DNA of 64,000 nucleotides. Origin: Nocardioides sp. NBC_00368 (GTDB lineage: Bacteria; Actinomycetota; Actinomycetes; Propionibacteriales; Nocardioidaceae). This document shows, piece after piece, positions 56,891-64,000 of the stretch (position 1 is its first letter; the number at the start of each line of letters is the position of its first letter). The position numbers and the translations under genes were made by a program. The stretch is taken from NCBI RefSeq assembly GCF_036090055.1, contig NZ_CP107970.1:1676501-1740500 (forward strand). Reading direction: 5' to 3'. The notes under the pieces are model-generated. The model saw nothing but the letters and a program-made list of their open reading frames with translations, did not search any database and was not told the origin of the DNA.

Positions 56891-56955
56891 AGGCCGAAGG
56901 TCTCACCGGAGCAGGACCTTCCACTCATGACCGGCTCCGGGAGCCGGAGGAGGCT
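56891..56955 (+). promoter_or_regulatory. tandem Dos-type boxes, promoter of CBS-BON operon
   Basis: Two modest boxes, AGGCC-GAAG-GTCTC (56891-56904) and AGGAC-CTTC-CACTC (56913-56926), are 22 bp apart. GAGGCT (56950-56955) is centred exactly 55 bp from the first. The ATG is 97 bp from the box centre. It is back to back with the arc promoter. Confidence 0.6.
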
Positions 56956-56993
56956 CGTTCCATCAGTACCGAGCGCCCTAGGTGGGATCGACC

Positions 56994-57590
56994 ATGCTTG
57001 TCCGAGAGATCATGACCTCTTCACCCGTCACCGCACGGAGAGAGACTCCCGTCAGGGAGGCGCTCGGACTGCTGCGCGACCACCACATCACCGCGTTGCC
57101 GGTGGTGAGCTCGGCCGGCCGGCTCTGCGGCGTCGTCGCCGAGATCGACCTGATCCGCAACCGTGTCCTGCCGGACCCGCGCGCCCATCTGCGCCCGGCG
57201 CCTCCCCTGACCGACCGGCCACCGGCGTACGTCGAGGACGTGATGAGCCCGGTGGCGGTCGCCGTGCGCGACACCGCGGAGGTGTCGGTCGCGGTCGACA
57301 TCATGGCCGAACGAGGGCTGAAGAGCCTTCCCGTCCTCGATGCCGACGATCTTCTGGTCGGCGTCATCAGCAGGAGCGACGTGGCCGGCGCCCTCGCCCG
57401 AGACGACGACACCTTGGACAAGGAGCTCAGCACGCTCCTGGCCAACCTCGGTCATCCCGACTGGCGCGTCGTGGTCGCCGACGGGAGCGTGACGATCACC
57501 GGTCCGGCGACGCTGAAGGACTGCGCCCTGGCCGAGAGCGCCGCGGCGACGGTCGCCGGCGTCAACCGAGTGCGGGTCACCCAGCCATAA
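56994..57590 (+). CDS. CBS-pair protein with BON domain
   Basis: A 198-residue protein. Two CBS motifs lie at about residues 7-60 (VREIMTSSPVTARRETPVRE, HITALPVV) and 82-140 (VEDVMSPVAVAVRD, GLKSLPVLD). A C-terminal BON domain is at about 155-195 (WRVVVADGSVTITGPA). CBS pairs bind adenosyl ligands and BON domains bind membranes or phospholipids. The mycobacterial DosR target Rv2626c is CBS-only, so the BON tail is an addition. ATG 56994 follows AGGTGGG. Confidence 0.9.
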   Translation: MLVREIMTSSPVTARRETPVREALGLLRDHHITALPVVSSAGRLCGVVAEIDLIRNRVLPDPRAHLRPAPPLTDRPPAYVEDVMSPVAVAVRDTAEVSVAVDIMAERGLKSLPVLDADDLLVGVISRSDVAGALARDDDTLDKELSTLLANLGHPDWRVVVADGSVTITGPATLKDCALAESAAATVAGVNRVRVTQP

Positions 57591-57619
57591 CCTTCTACCC
57601 ATCGAGGAGTGACATCATC

Positions 57620-57823
57620 ATGAAGCGCATCCTGATTCCCACCGTGGCGGCCGTGGCCGCCGTCGTTCTCGCCCCGTCGTCCGCCTCGGCCGGCACCGGA
57701 CGAGACTTCGGACAGCACGTCGTCCACTGCACCCAGAGCGTCGGCTTCGACGGAACCCACAACCCGGGCATGCACCAGGGTCTCAACGGCTTCGCCACCG
57801 ATCACATGTGCGTGATGGCATGA
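57620..57823 (+). CDS. small secreted His/Met/Cys-rich protein of unknown function
   Basis: A 67-residue protein. Residues 1-24 are a clear signal peptide (MKRILIPTVAAVAAVVLAPS, cleavage after ASA). The mature part of about 43 residues has five histidines, two cysteines and three methionines, in GQHVVHC, GTHNPGMHQG and TDHMCVM. It lies 29 bp after the CBS-BON gene with GAGGAG upstream and overlaps the next USP start as ATGA. The residue make-up suggests metal or heme binding, or a disulfide, outside the membrane; none is shown. Confidence 0.75.
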   Translation: MKRILIPTVAAVAAVVLAPSSASAGTGRDFGQHVVHCTQSVGFDGTHNPGMHQGLNGFATDHMCVMA

Positions 57824-58737
57824 GTACGCCGTCGGCCTCCACCGCGCCCGTCCTCGCCGGGGTCCAAGACCCGGAGACGGAGGGTGCTCTGCTCGACTAC
57901 GCGGGGCGCCTGGCCGTGAGCAGCGGCCACCCGCTGCGGCTGGTCCATGTCTTCCAGGCCAACGTCCTCTTCGGCGACCCGATCCTCGGCCTGCCGGGAG
58001 CGATGCAGCCACAGTCGATGATCATCGACGACTCCGCGGTCGGCCGACTCGCCGAGCAGCGCCTCGCCGAGGCCAAGGCACGTGTCCGGGACGCCCTCGA
58101 CGGCGCGGTCGAGGTCACCGGTGAGCTGCTGCGCGGCCATGCCGCCCACGTCCTGATCAAGGAGTCCCACGAGGCGCACCGCGTGGTGATCCAGCGTCGG
58201 CAGCTCTCCCGCGTGCGCCGGGTGTTCACCGGCTCCGTCTCGGCTCGCGTCGCGGCGCATGCCAACTGCCCCGTCACCGTGGTCCCCGAGGACTGGTCGG
58301 CCGAGGGACGCACCGGCATCGTCGTCGGCATCAGCGGTGACAAGAGCGACGACCAGGTGCTGGCCTACGCCCTGGAGGAGGCTGACCGGCTGAACCAGCC
58401 GGTCACCGTCCTCCACGCCCTCGAGCTGATGGCCATGCACGCCGAACTCGCCGACCATGCCACCACGCGTGACTGGACGATGCGCGCCGAGGCCTATGTG
58501 GAGGACCTCATCCAGCGGGCCAGAGCACACGCCCCCGAGGCGGCTCGGACGCCGCTCGCGGGCCGTGTCCTCGCGGAGGCCCCCGCGGATGCGCTGGTCG
58601 CGGCCTCCGAGGCCGCCGCCCTCGTCGTGGTGGGACGGGCATCGCATCTGAACGCCTTCCCACACCTGGGCGGCGTCACCCGGGCGCTGCTGCGCGAGGC
58701 GGCCTGCCCGGTCGAGGTCCTGCCGCTGCCCGCCTGA
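57820..58737 (+). CDS. tandem universal stress protein (USP 9 of 9)
   Basis: A 305-residue two-domain USP, the most divergent of the set. Domain 1 (PVLAGVQDPETEGALLDYAG) has lost the ATP loop, and domain 2 (GIVVGISGDKSDDQVLAYAL) ends GRASHLNAFPHLGGVTRALLR then EAACPVEVLP. ATG 57820 overlaps the secreted-protein stop. It closes the island on the right and is convergent with the sugar transporter genes, 18 bp apart. Confidence 0.88.
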   Translation: MSTPSASTAPVLAGVQDPETEGALLDYAGRLAVSSGHPLRLVHVFQANVLFGDPILGLPGAMQPQSMIIDDSAVGRLAEQRLAEAKARVRDALDGAVEVTGELLRGHAAHVLIKESHEAHRVVIQRRQLSRVRRVFTGSVSARVAAHANCPVTVVPEDWSAEGRTGIVVGISGDKSDDQVLAYALEEADRLNQPVTVLHALELMAMHAELADHATTRDWTMRAEAYVEDLIQRARAHAPEAARTPLAGRVLAEAPADALVAASEAAALVVVGRASHLNAFPHLGGVTRALLREAACPVEVLPLPA

Positions 58738-58755
58738 GCTCGGCCGCCGACGTCT

Positions 58756-59625
58756 TCATCCCTTCACCGCACCCTCCAGACCCTCGCTGCGCAGGAACAG
58801 CCGCTGGAAGATGAGGAAGAAGAGGATCGGCAGCGCGGCCGAGATCGCCATCGCGGCGAGCAGCACGGAGAGGTCGGTGGCCGGCGCGATCGACGGCAGC
58901 CGTACGGCGATCGGCTGTTTGGCCGGGTCCGGCAGGACGATCAGCGGCCAGATGAAGTCCTTCCACGCGGCCAGCACCGCGAACACCGAGACCACCCCGA
59001 GCACCGGCCGTGACATCGGCAGGACGACGGACCAGAAGAGGCGGTACGGCCCGGCACCGTCGATCCGGGCGGCGTCCAGGATCTCGCGGGAAAGGCTGTC
59101 GAAGAAGCGCTTCATGATCACCACGTTGAACGCCGAAGCGCCCGCGGGCAGGAAGGCACCGGCGTACGTCCCGACCAGCGACCAGTGCACGACCGGCAGG
59201 CTCAGCACGGTGAGGTAGAGCGGGACGAGGAGCAGCACGATCGGCACGAACATGGTGGCGAGCACCGCACCGTAGAGAACCCGGCCCAGCCGCGGGCGCA
59301 GCACCGAGAGCGCGTAGCCCGCGGTCGTGGCGACCAGCACCTGGACGGCCCACGAGCCGGCCGCGATGACCACCGTGTTGACCAGGTAGGACGACAGACC
59401 CAGCTCCGTCCACGCCTGCGACAGGATCGAGAGGTCGGGGCCGTTCGGCCACAGCGCGATCGGCGAGCGCAGGGTGTCCTGGGTGGGCGTGACGGCCGAC
59501 TTCGCCAGCCACAGCAGCGGGCCGAGGCAGACGACGATCAGAACGACGAGCGTCACGACCTGGACGGCGCGGACGCCCCAGCGCACCGACGTACGCCGCC
59601 GGTCGAGGGAGGACACGAAGCTCAT
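58756..59625 (-). CDS. ABC sugar transporter permease, MalG-like
   Basis: A 289-residue permease with six spans and the EAA-type cytoplasmic loop SREILDAARIDGAGPYRLFW about 90 residues from the C-terminus. It pairs with the upstream MalF-like permease; its ATG overlaps that stop. No ATPase is encoded here, so a shared MsiK-type ATPase elsewhere is likely, as is usual in actinobacteria. Confidence 0.92.
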   Translation of the reverse strand: MSFVSSLDRRRTSVRWGVRAVQVVTLVVLIVVCLGPLLWLAKSAVTPTQDTLRSPIALWPNGPDLSILSQAWTELGLSSYLVNTVVIAAGSWAVQVLVATTAGYALSVLRPRLGRVLYGAVLATMFVPIVLLLVPLYLTVLSLPVVHWSLVGTYAGAFLPAGASAFNVVIMKRFFDSLSREILDAARIDGAGPYRLFWSVVLPMSRPVLGVVSVFAVLAAWKDFIWPLIVLPDPAKQPIAVRLPSIAPATDLSVLLAAMAISAALPILFFLIFQRLFLRSEGLEGAVKG

Positions 59626-60590
59626 CAGTCGCTCCATCCGCGCGTCAGCCGGAAGTAGGCCCACGACAGCAGTGCCAGGCCGACCGCCATCATCAGGCTC
59701 AGCGCCGTCGCCGGGCCGTAGGTGCCACCGCCGGTGGTGCTGCCGAAGGCGTACTCGTAGATCAGCAGAAGCAGCGTCAGCGAGGCGTGCGAGGGGCCGC
59801 CGCCGGTGAACAGGTAGGGCTCGAGGAAGACCTGGGCGGTGCCGATGATCTGCAGGATCAGGGTGATCAGCAGCACCGGGCGCAGGTGCGGCAGGGTGAC
59901 GTGCCAGATCTTGCCGAGCACGCCCGCGCCGTCGGCCGAGGCGGCGTCGTAGAGCTCCTGCGGCACCGTGGTCAGCGCGGCGAGATAGATGATCACCGTG
60001 CCGCCCGCGGCGGCCCAGGTCGCTTCCATCACCAGCGAGGGCAGCACCCAGGAGGCCGACTCCAGCCATGGCACCGGCCCGAGCCCGACCCATCCCAGCA
60101 CGGTGTTGAAGACACCACCCTCCGAGGCGTCGTAGAAGGTCTTCCACAGCAGCACCGCCACCGCGGGCGGCACCACGACGGGCAGATAGGCCAGGCCCGC
60201 ATAGAGTCCGCGCAGCCTGCGCAGCGAGCTGAAGACCACCGCCATGACCAGCGGGATCGGATATCCGACGACGAACGCGATGCCCGCGAAGACGGCCGTG
60301 TTGCGCACCGCCACCGGCAGCAGCGGGTCGGCGAGCACCGTGCGGAAGTTGTCCAGGCCCACCCACTCCGCGGGCCCGACGAGGTTGGTGTCCTGCACGC
60401 TCATCACCACGGTCCGCACGATCGGCCACCACGAGAACAGCCCGAAGACGAGGAGCATCGGCAGCAGGAAGACCAGGGTCGCCGCGCCGCCGCGCCACCA
60501 CCTCGCGAGCACACTGACGGACGATGTGCGCCGGCGGGCCGGCCCTCGCACGAGGGTCGGCCCGCCCACCCGGGACATGTCGGCGGTCAC
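59625..60590 (-). CDS. ABC sugar transporter permease, MalF-like
   Basis: A 321-residue permease with six spans and the EAA loop VPQELYDAASADGAGVLGKI. GTG 60590 starts 2 bp after the binding-protein stop; an ATG at 60578 is the alternative. With the MalG-like partner it forms the channel of a carbohydrate importer. Confidence 0.9.
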   Translation of the reverse strand: MTADMSRVGGPTLVRGPARRRTSSVSVLARWWRGGAATLVFLLPMLLVFGLFSWWPIVRTVVMSVQDTNLVGPAEWVGLDNFRTVLADPLLPVAVRNTAVFAGIAFVVGYPIPLVMAVVFSSLRRLRGLYAGLAYLPVVVPPAVAVLLWKTFYDASEGGVFNTVLGWVGLGPVPWLESASWVLPSLVMEATWAAAGGTVIIYLAALTTVPQELYDAASADGAGVLGKIWHVTLPHLRPVLLITLILQIIGTAQVFLEPYLFTGGGPSHASLTLLLLIYEYAFGSTTGGGTYGPATALSLMMAVGLALLSWAYFRLTRGWSD

Positions 60591-60592
60591 GC

Positions 60593-61960
60593 TCAGCCCT
60601 TGTCCAGGATCTGCTGGACCGAGGCGTCGGCATCCTTCAGCAGCGCGGCGATGTCGGCTTCCTCGTCGCTGAGCACCTTCTGCACGACCGGGTCCAGCGC
60701 GCCGTACACGGCCTGGGTCTGCGCGGGTGGCTCGGGGATCAGCGAGAGGTCGAACATCCTCGAGGTGTAGCCGGTCATCTGCTCCAGCGGCACGTTGACG
60801 TAGTCCTTCACCCAGCCCTGGTAGGTGGTGTACGAGGCCTCGTCGAAGATCGGGAAGGTCGGCGTCCCGACGGGCTGGTCGGCCGCGGTCTGGGTCTTGG
60901 CGTCGGCGACGGCCGCCGACTCGTCGGTGTACCGGCGGACCCGGAAGAAGTCGGCCCAGGCCACCGCAGCCTCGGCCTCCGCGTCGGTCGCCTTCGCACT
61001 GACCACGTTGACCGACCCGCCGCCGAGCACGCCGGCGTCGGCCGAGTCCCCCAGCGGGACCGCGGTCAGTCCGTACGTCTCCGGGTCGATCGCCGAGGTG
61101 GTGACGAGGGAGTTGTAGACGTCCGAGCCGCTGATGAACATCGCGACCTTCCCCGCCGCGAACGCCTGGTTGATGCTGTTCCAGTCGTAGGCGGTGTTGC
61201 CGGAGAACGACTCGTCGGTCCAGCGCATGTCGTGCAGCAGCTGCAGCGCCTGCTCGGTCTGCGGGTTGTCGACGGTGGCGGTGAACGTGTCGCCGTCCTG
61301 CGTCTCCATCCGGCCGCCGAGCGCGTAGGTCAGGGTGGTGAGGATCCAGCCGCCGGTGTTGGCGGTGGTCATCTCGGCATAGCCGGTGGCACCGGTCCGG
61401 TCGTGGATCTGCTTGGCGGCGGCGCGCAGCTCCTCCCACGTCGTCGGCGGCTTGTCCGGGTCGAGCCCCGCCTTCGTGAACAGGTCACGGTTGTAGTGGA
61501 GCGCATTGGCGTAGACGTCCGAGGGCAGGCCGTAGACCTTGCCGTCGGTGCCCTGCGCGGCGGCGAGCACGTTCGGGTTGAGCTCGTCGAAGTAGGGCAG
61601 CTCGCGGATCTCGGCGTCCACGTCGGCGACCTGGCCACGCTCGACCAGGCCCTTGGTGTCGGTGAACGGCACCCGGAAGGAGATCGGCAGCGTGCCGCCG
61701 GCGAGCTGCGCGGGGAACGTCTGCGCGTTCCACTGCCACTCCACCGGCTTCACGGTGATGTCGGGATGCTCCTTGTTGAAGGCCGCGGCCTGCGCCTTGA
61801 CGGCGTCGATCGTGGCCTGCTTGTCGCCGGGCCGCCAGCCCTCGACGGTGATGGTGACGCCGTCGCCGTCGTCCGACGTCTCGCCGCAGGCGGCGAGCGA
61901 GCCGAACGCGAGAGCCGCGACCGCGGTGAGCGCGACGGTGCGCAACCGAGTGGATCTCAT
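60593..61960 (-). CDS. extracellular sugar-binding lipoprotein
   Basis: A 455-residue ABC solute-binding protein. The signal peptide ends in a lipobox (FGSLAAC), so the mature protein is a lipid-anchored receptor. Family segments include VEGWRPGDKQATIDAVKAQA and YGLPSDVYANALHYNRDLF. It sits between the glucosidase and the permeases, which suggests alpha-glucosides as ligand. ATG 61960 follows AGGAGACAG. Confidence 0.92.
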   Translation of the reverse strand: MRSTRLRTVALTAVAALAFGSLAACGETSDDGDGVTITVEGWRPGDKQATIDAVKAQAAAFNKEHPDITVKPVEWQWNAQTFPAQLAGGTLPISFRVPFTDTKGLVERGQVADVDAEIRELPYFDELNPNVLAAAQGTDGKVYGLPSDVYANALHYNRDLFTKAGLDPDKPPTTWEELRAAAKQIHDRTGATGYAEMTTANTGGWILTTLTYALGGRMETQDGDTFTATVDNPQTEQALQLLHDMRWTDESFSGNTAYDWNSINQAFAAGKVAMFISGSDVYNSLVTTSAIDPETYGLTAVPLGDSADAGVLGGGSVNVVSAKATDAEAEAAVAWADFFRVRRYTDESAAVADAKTQTAADQPVGTPTFPIFDEASYTTYQGWVKDYVNVPLEQMTGYTSRMFDLSLIPEPPAQTQAVYGALDPVVQKVLSDEEADIAALLKDADASVQQILDKG

Positions 61961-61991
61961 GGGTCTGTCTCCTGGATGTTGTGGTGGGGTC

Positions 61992-63671
61992 TCAGGTCGT
62001 GGGCCGCAGCCATACCGCGGCATCGGGGGCGAGCCGGCCGGCCTCGAGAGGCGAGCTGGCCAGCCAGACGTGATCGCTGTGCGGCAGCTCCACCGGCACG
62101 TCGGTCAGGTTGACCACGCAGGCGAAGTGCGCACCGCGACGGAAGGCGAGGATCCCGGGAGCGGTCTCGATCCAGCCGAAGTCGCCGGTGGCGAGGTCGG
62201 GATGCGTACGCCGGATCAGCAGCGCCATCCGGTGCAGGGACAGCATCGAGCGCGGGTCCGCGGACTGCGCCTGCGCCGTCATCCGTGCCCAGCCCTCGGG
62301 CTGCGGCAGCCAGGTGATGGTGCCGGGGGCACTGAAGCCGTACGGAGGCCGGTCCCCGCTCCACGGCAGCGGCACCCGGCAACCATCCCGGCCGGGATCG
62401 ACGCCACCGCTGCGGAAGTGCATCGGGTCCTGCACCCGCTCCGGCGGGATGTCGGCCTCGTCGAGGCCGAGCTCCTCGCCCTGGTAGAGGTAGTAGGCCC
62501 CGGGCAGCGCCATCGCGAGCATCGCGGCCGCCCGGGCCCGCCGCTCACCGAGAGCGCGATCGGTCGGTGTGCCGAAGCGCTTGGTCTCGAACGCGAACGC
62601 GGTGTCGGCGCGGCCGTAGCGCGTCACCAGCCGGGTGACGTCGTGGTTGGAGAGCACCCAGGTCGCCGGAGCTCCGGCCTCGCCGTGCACGCGCAGCGTC
62701 GTCTCGATGGAGGTACGCAGCGCCGCGGCGTCCCACGGCGCGGTCATGAAGTCGAAGTTGAACGCCGCGTGCAGGACACCCGGCCCCAGGTAGCGGATGA
62801 ACCGGGAGGTGTCCGGGAGCCAGACCTCGCCGATCAGAGCCCGGTCGGCGCCGTACTCCTGCGCGATCCGCCGCCAGCCGCGGTAGATCTCCTGGAGCTC
62901 CTCCCGGTCGACATAGGGATGCTCGCCCGGCCGCGGGTCGACCGGGACGTCGGGGAGGGCCGGGTCCTTGGCGAGCAGGGCAGCTGAATCGATCCGGATC
63001 CCGGCCACCGCGCGGTCGAACCAGAACCGGAGGATCTCCTCGTGCTCGCGGCGTACGTCCTCGTGCTGCCAGTTGAGGTCGGGCTGCTCGGCGGAGAAGA
63101 GGTGCAGGTACCACTGCTCGGGGACGCCGTCGGGTCCGGTCAGTCGGGACCAGGCGGGGCCGCCGAACTCGGAGGTCCAGTCGTTGGGCGGCAGGTTGCC
63201 CCCGGGGCCGCGGCCGTCCCGGAACCAGAACCGGTCCCGCTCGGGCGCACCGGGCCCGGCCTCGACCGCGGCACGGAACCATCGGTGCTGGTCGGAGACG
63301 TGGTTCGGGACGACGTCGATGATCGTGCGGATGCCGAGCTCGAGGGCGTCCTGGATGAGCGCCTCGGCCTCGGCGAGGTCGCCGAAGACGGGGTCGATCG
63401 CGCGATAGTCGGTCACGTCGTAGCCGCCGTCGGCCATTGGCGAGGGGAACCATGGCGTGAACCAGATCGCGTCCACCCCGAGGTCCCGCAGGTAGGTCAG
63501 GTGCGCCCGCACGCCGGCCAGGTCGCCGGTGCCGTCGCCGTTGGCGTCCGCGAAGCTGCGGGGATAGATCTGGTAGATCGCCGCGGAGCGCCACCAGTCG
63601 GCGGGGCGCTCCGTGAAGGCCGGAAGCGCGGCCGGTGCCGGCTCGCTCTGTCGAGGTTCCGTGGCGGTCAC
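61992..63671 (-). CDS. alpha-glucosidase, glycoside hydrolase family 13
   Basis: A 559-residue GH13 enzyme with YQIYPRSFADANGDGTGDL, IIDVVPNHVSDQH, nucleophile in GIRIDSA, acid/base in LIGEVW and SNHD. This is the oligo-1,6-glucosidase/alpha-glucosidase subgroup. No signal peptide is seen, so it acts on imported sugars in the cytoplasm. GTG 63671 follows GGGAGG. It is first in the operon behind operator-like palindromes. Confidence 0.93.
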   Translation of the reverse strand: MTATEPRQSEPAPAALPAFTERPADWWRSAAIYQIYPRSFADANGDGTGDLAGVRAHLTYLRDLGVDAIWFTPWFPSPMADGGYDVTDYRAIDPVFGDLAEAEALIQDALELGIRTIIDVVPNHVSDQHRWFRAAVEAGPGAPERDRFWFRDGRGPGGNLPPNDWTSEFGGPAWSRLTGPDGVPEQWYLHLFSAEQPDLNWQHEDVRREHEEILRFWFDRAVAGIRIDSAALLAKDPALPDVPVDPRPGEHPYVDREELQEIYRGWRRIAQEYGADRALIGEVWLPDTSRFIRYLGPGVLHAAFNFDFMTAPWDAAALRTSIETTLRVHGEAGAPATWVLSNHDVTRLVTRYGRADTAFAFETKRFGTPTDRALGERRARAAAMLAMALPGAYYLYQGEELGLDEADIPPERVQDPMHFRSGGVDPGRDGCRVPLPWSGDRPPYGFSAPGTITWLPQPEGWARMTAQAQSADPRSMLSLHRMALLIRRTHPDLATGDFGWIETAPGILAFRRGAHFACVVNLTDVPVELPHSDHVWLASSPLEAGRLAPDAAVWLRPTT

Positions 63672-63692
63672 GGGCCCTCCCTTCTCAGCAGC

Positions 63693-63722
63693 TCACATTC
63701 ATGTGACGGCCGTCACCGTGAC
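63693..63722. promoter_or_regulatory. overlapping palindromes, candidate LacI-family operator
   Basis: Three dyads overlap upstream of the glucosidase: TCACAT-TC-ATGTGA (63693-63706), the perfect GTGACGGCCGTCAC (63703-63716) and GTCAC-C-GTGAC (63712-63722). They lie 22-51 bp before the start codon, downstream of any likely -10, which suits repression by the LacI-type protein encoded next door. Confidence 0.55.
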
Positions 63723-63787
63723 GGCGTGCTGAGACCGTAGAGCCAGCATCAGAAGCGACGCAAGAACTTGACAGAACGTAATTAATT

Positions 63788-64000
63788 TCAGGACTTTGCG
63801 CGCTGACTTGCAGGTCCGGTCGACCGCCGGACCACCAGCTCGCCCTCGAAGAGGAGCTCGTCGACCGGTCCGAGCGTGCCGTCGATCTGGCTCACCAGGA
63901 AGTCGACCGCCGCGCGGCCCATCGCCTCGATCGGCTGCCGGATCGTGGTGAGGGGCGGGTCGGCGCAGGCCATGAAGGCGGAGTCGTCGTAGCCGATCAC
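63788..64000 (-). CDS. LacI-family transcriptional regulator, C-terminal part at window edge
   Basis: The last 70 residues of a LacI/GalR-type regulator: IGYDDSAFMACADPPLTTIR (the family's conserved ligand-domain strand), QPIEAMGRAAVDFL and the closing LVVRRSTGP. The DNA-binding domain lies beyond the right edge. Its position upstream of the importer operon in the same direction marks it as the probable local regulator. Confidence 0.88.
   Translation of the reverse strand: MIGYDDSAFMACADPPLTTIRQPIEAMGRAAVDFLVSQIDGTLGPVDELLFEGELVVRRSTGPASQRAKS

Overview
The window is very GC-rich with dense, mostly translationally coupled genes and frequent GTG/TTG starts. It looks like a chromosomal segment of a high-GC actinobacterium, most plausibly a Nocardioides-like member of the Propionibacteriales. 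The AlkB-rubredoxin fusion, a DosR/DosS-type two-component system and many tandem-domain universal stress proteins (USPs) support this; the genus is an inference. No tRNA, rRNA, CRISPR array, insertion sequence or integrase was seen, and no gene-free stretch exceeds 300 bases.

Layout. 1-5305: small accessory genes. They include the first codons of an ArsR-type regulator at the left edge, a MarR regulator divergent from a four-gene oxidoreductase/VOC/hydrolase/DoxX operon, a quinone oxidoreductase divergent from a TetR regulator, and an acetyltransferase. 5385-9504: a compact alkane-oxidation locus with a PucR-type regulator, an AlkB-rubredoxin fusion, a 3Fe-4S ferredoxin and a ferredoxin reductase. 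9453-58737: a roughly 49-kb hypoxia/dormancy island. 58756-64000: an alpha-glucoside type ABC importer with a GH13 glucosidase and the C-terminal end of a LacI-family regulator, reading leftward.

The island encodes a DosR/DevR-like response regulator and a DosS/DosT-like two-GAF kinase that keeps the heme-ligand region. Around them lie nine tandem USPs (one fused to an Rv1738-type DUF1876 domain), Hsp20, an Acg-type nitroreductase, a flavodoxin, a CBS-BON protein, PfkB and PEP synthase. Two zinc alcohol dehydrogenases, an acyl-CoA ligase/acetyltransferase, an Rv2004c-like kinase, two P-type ATPases, a SulP transporter and a complete arginine deiminase pathway (antiporter, ArcA, ArcB, ArcC) complete the set. 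Many of these families belong to the Mycobacterium tuberculosis DosR regulon or to the related OsdR/OsdK cluster of Streptomyces coelicolor.

The main result from reading the DNA is a recurring promoter. A box close to GGGAC-N4-GTCCC (the core of the mycobacterial Dos box) is followed 21-22 bp downstream, centre to centre, by a second, weaker box. A -10-like element then lies 53-55 bp from the first box centre. About fourteen promoters in the island fit this plan, including that of the response regulator itself, so the island appears to be one self-regulated regulon. Inferred job: when oxygen falls, DosS signals DosR. The cell then makes ATP from arginine, reroutes carbon around PEP and pyruvate, disposes of reductant through alcohol dehydrogenases and flavodoxin/nitroreductase, and protects ribosomes and proteins.
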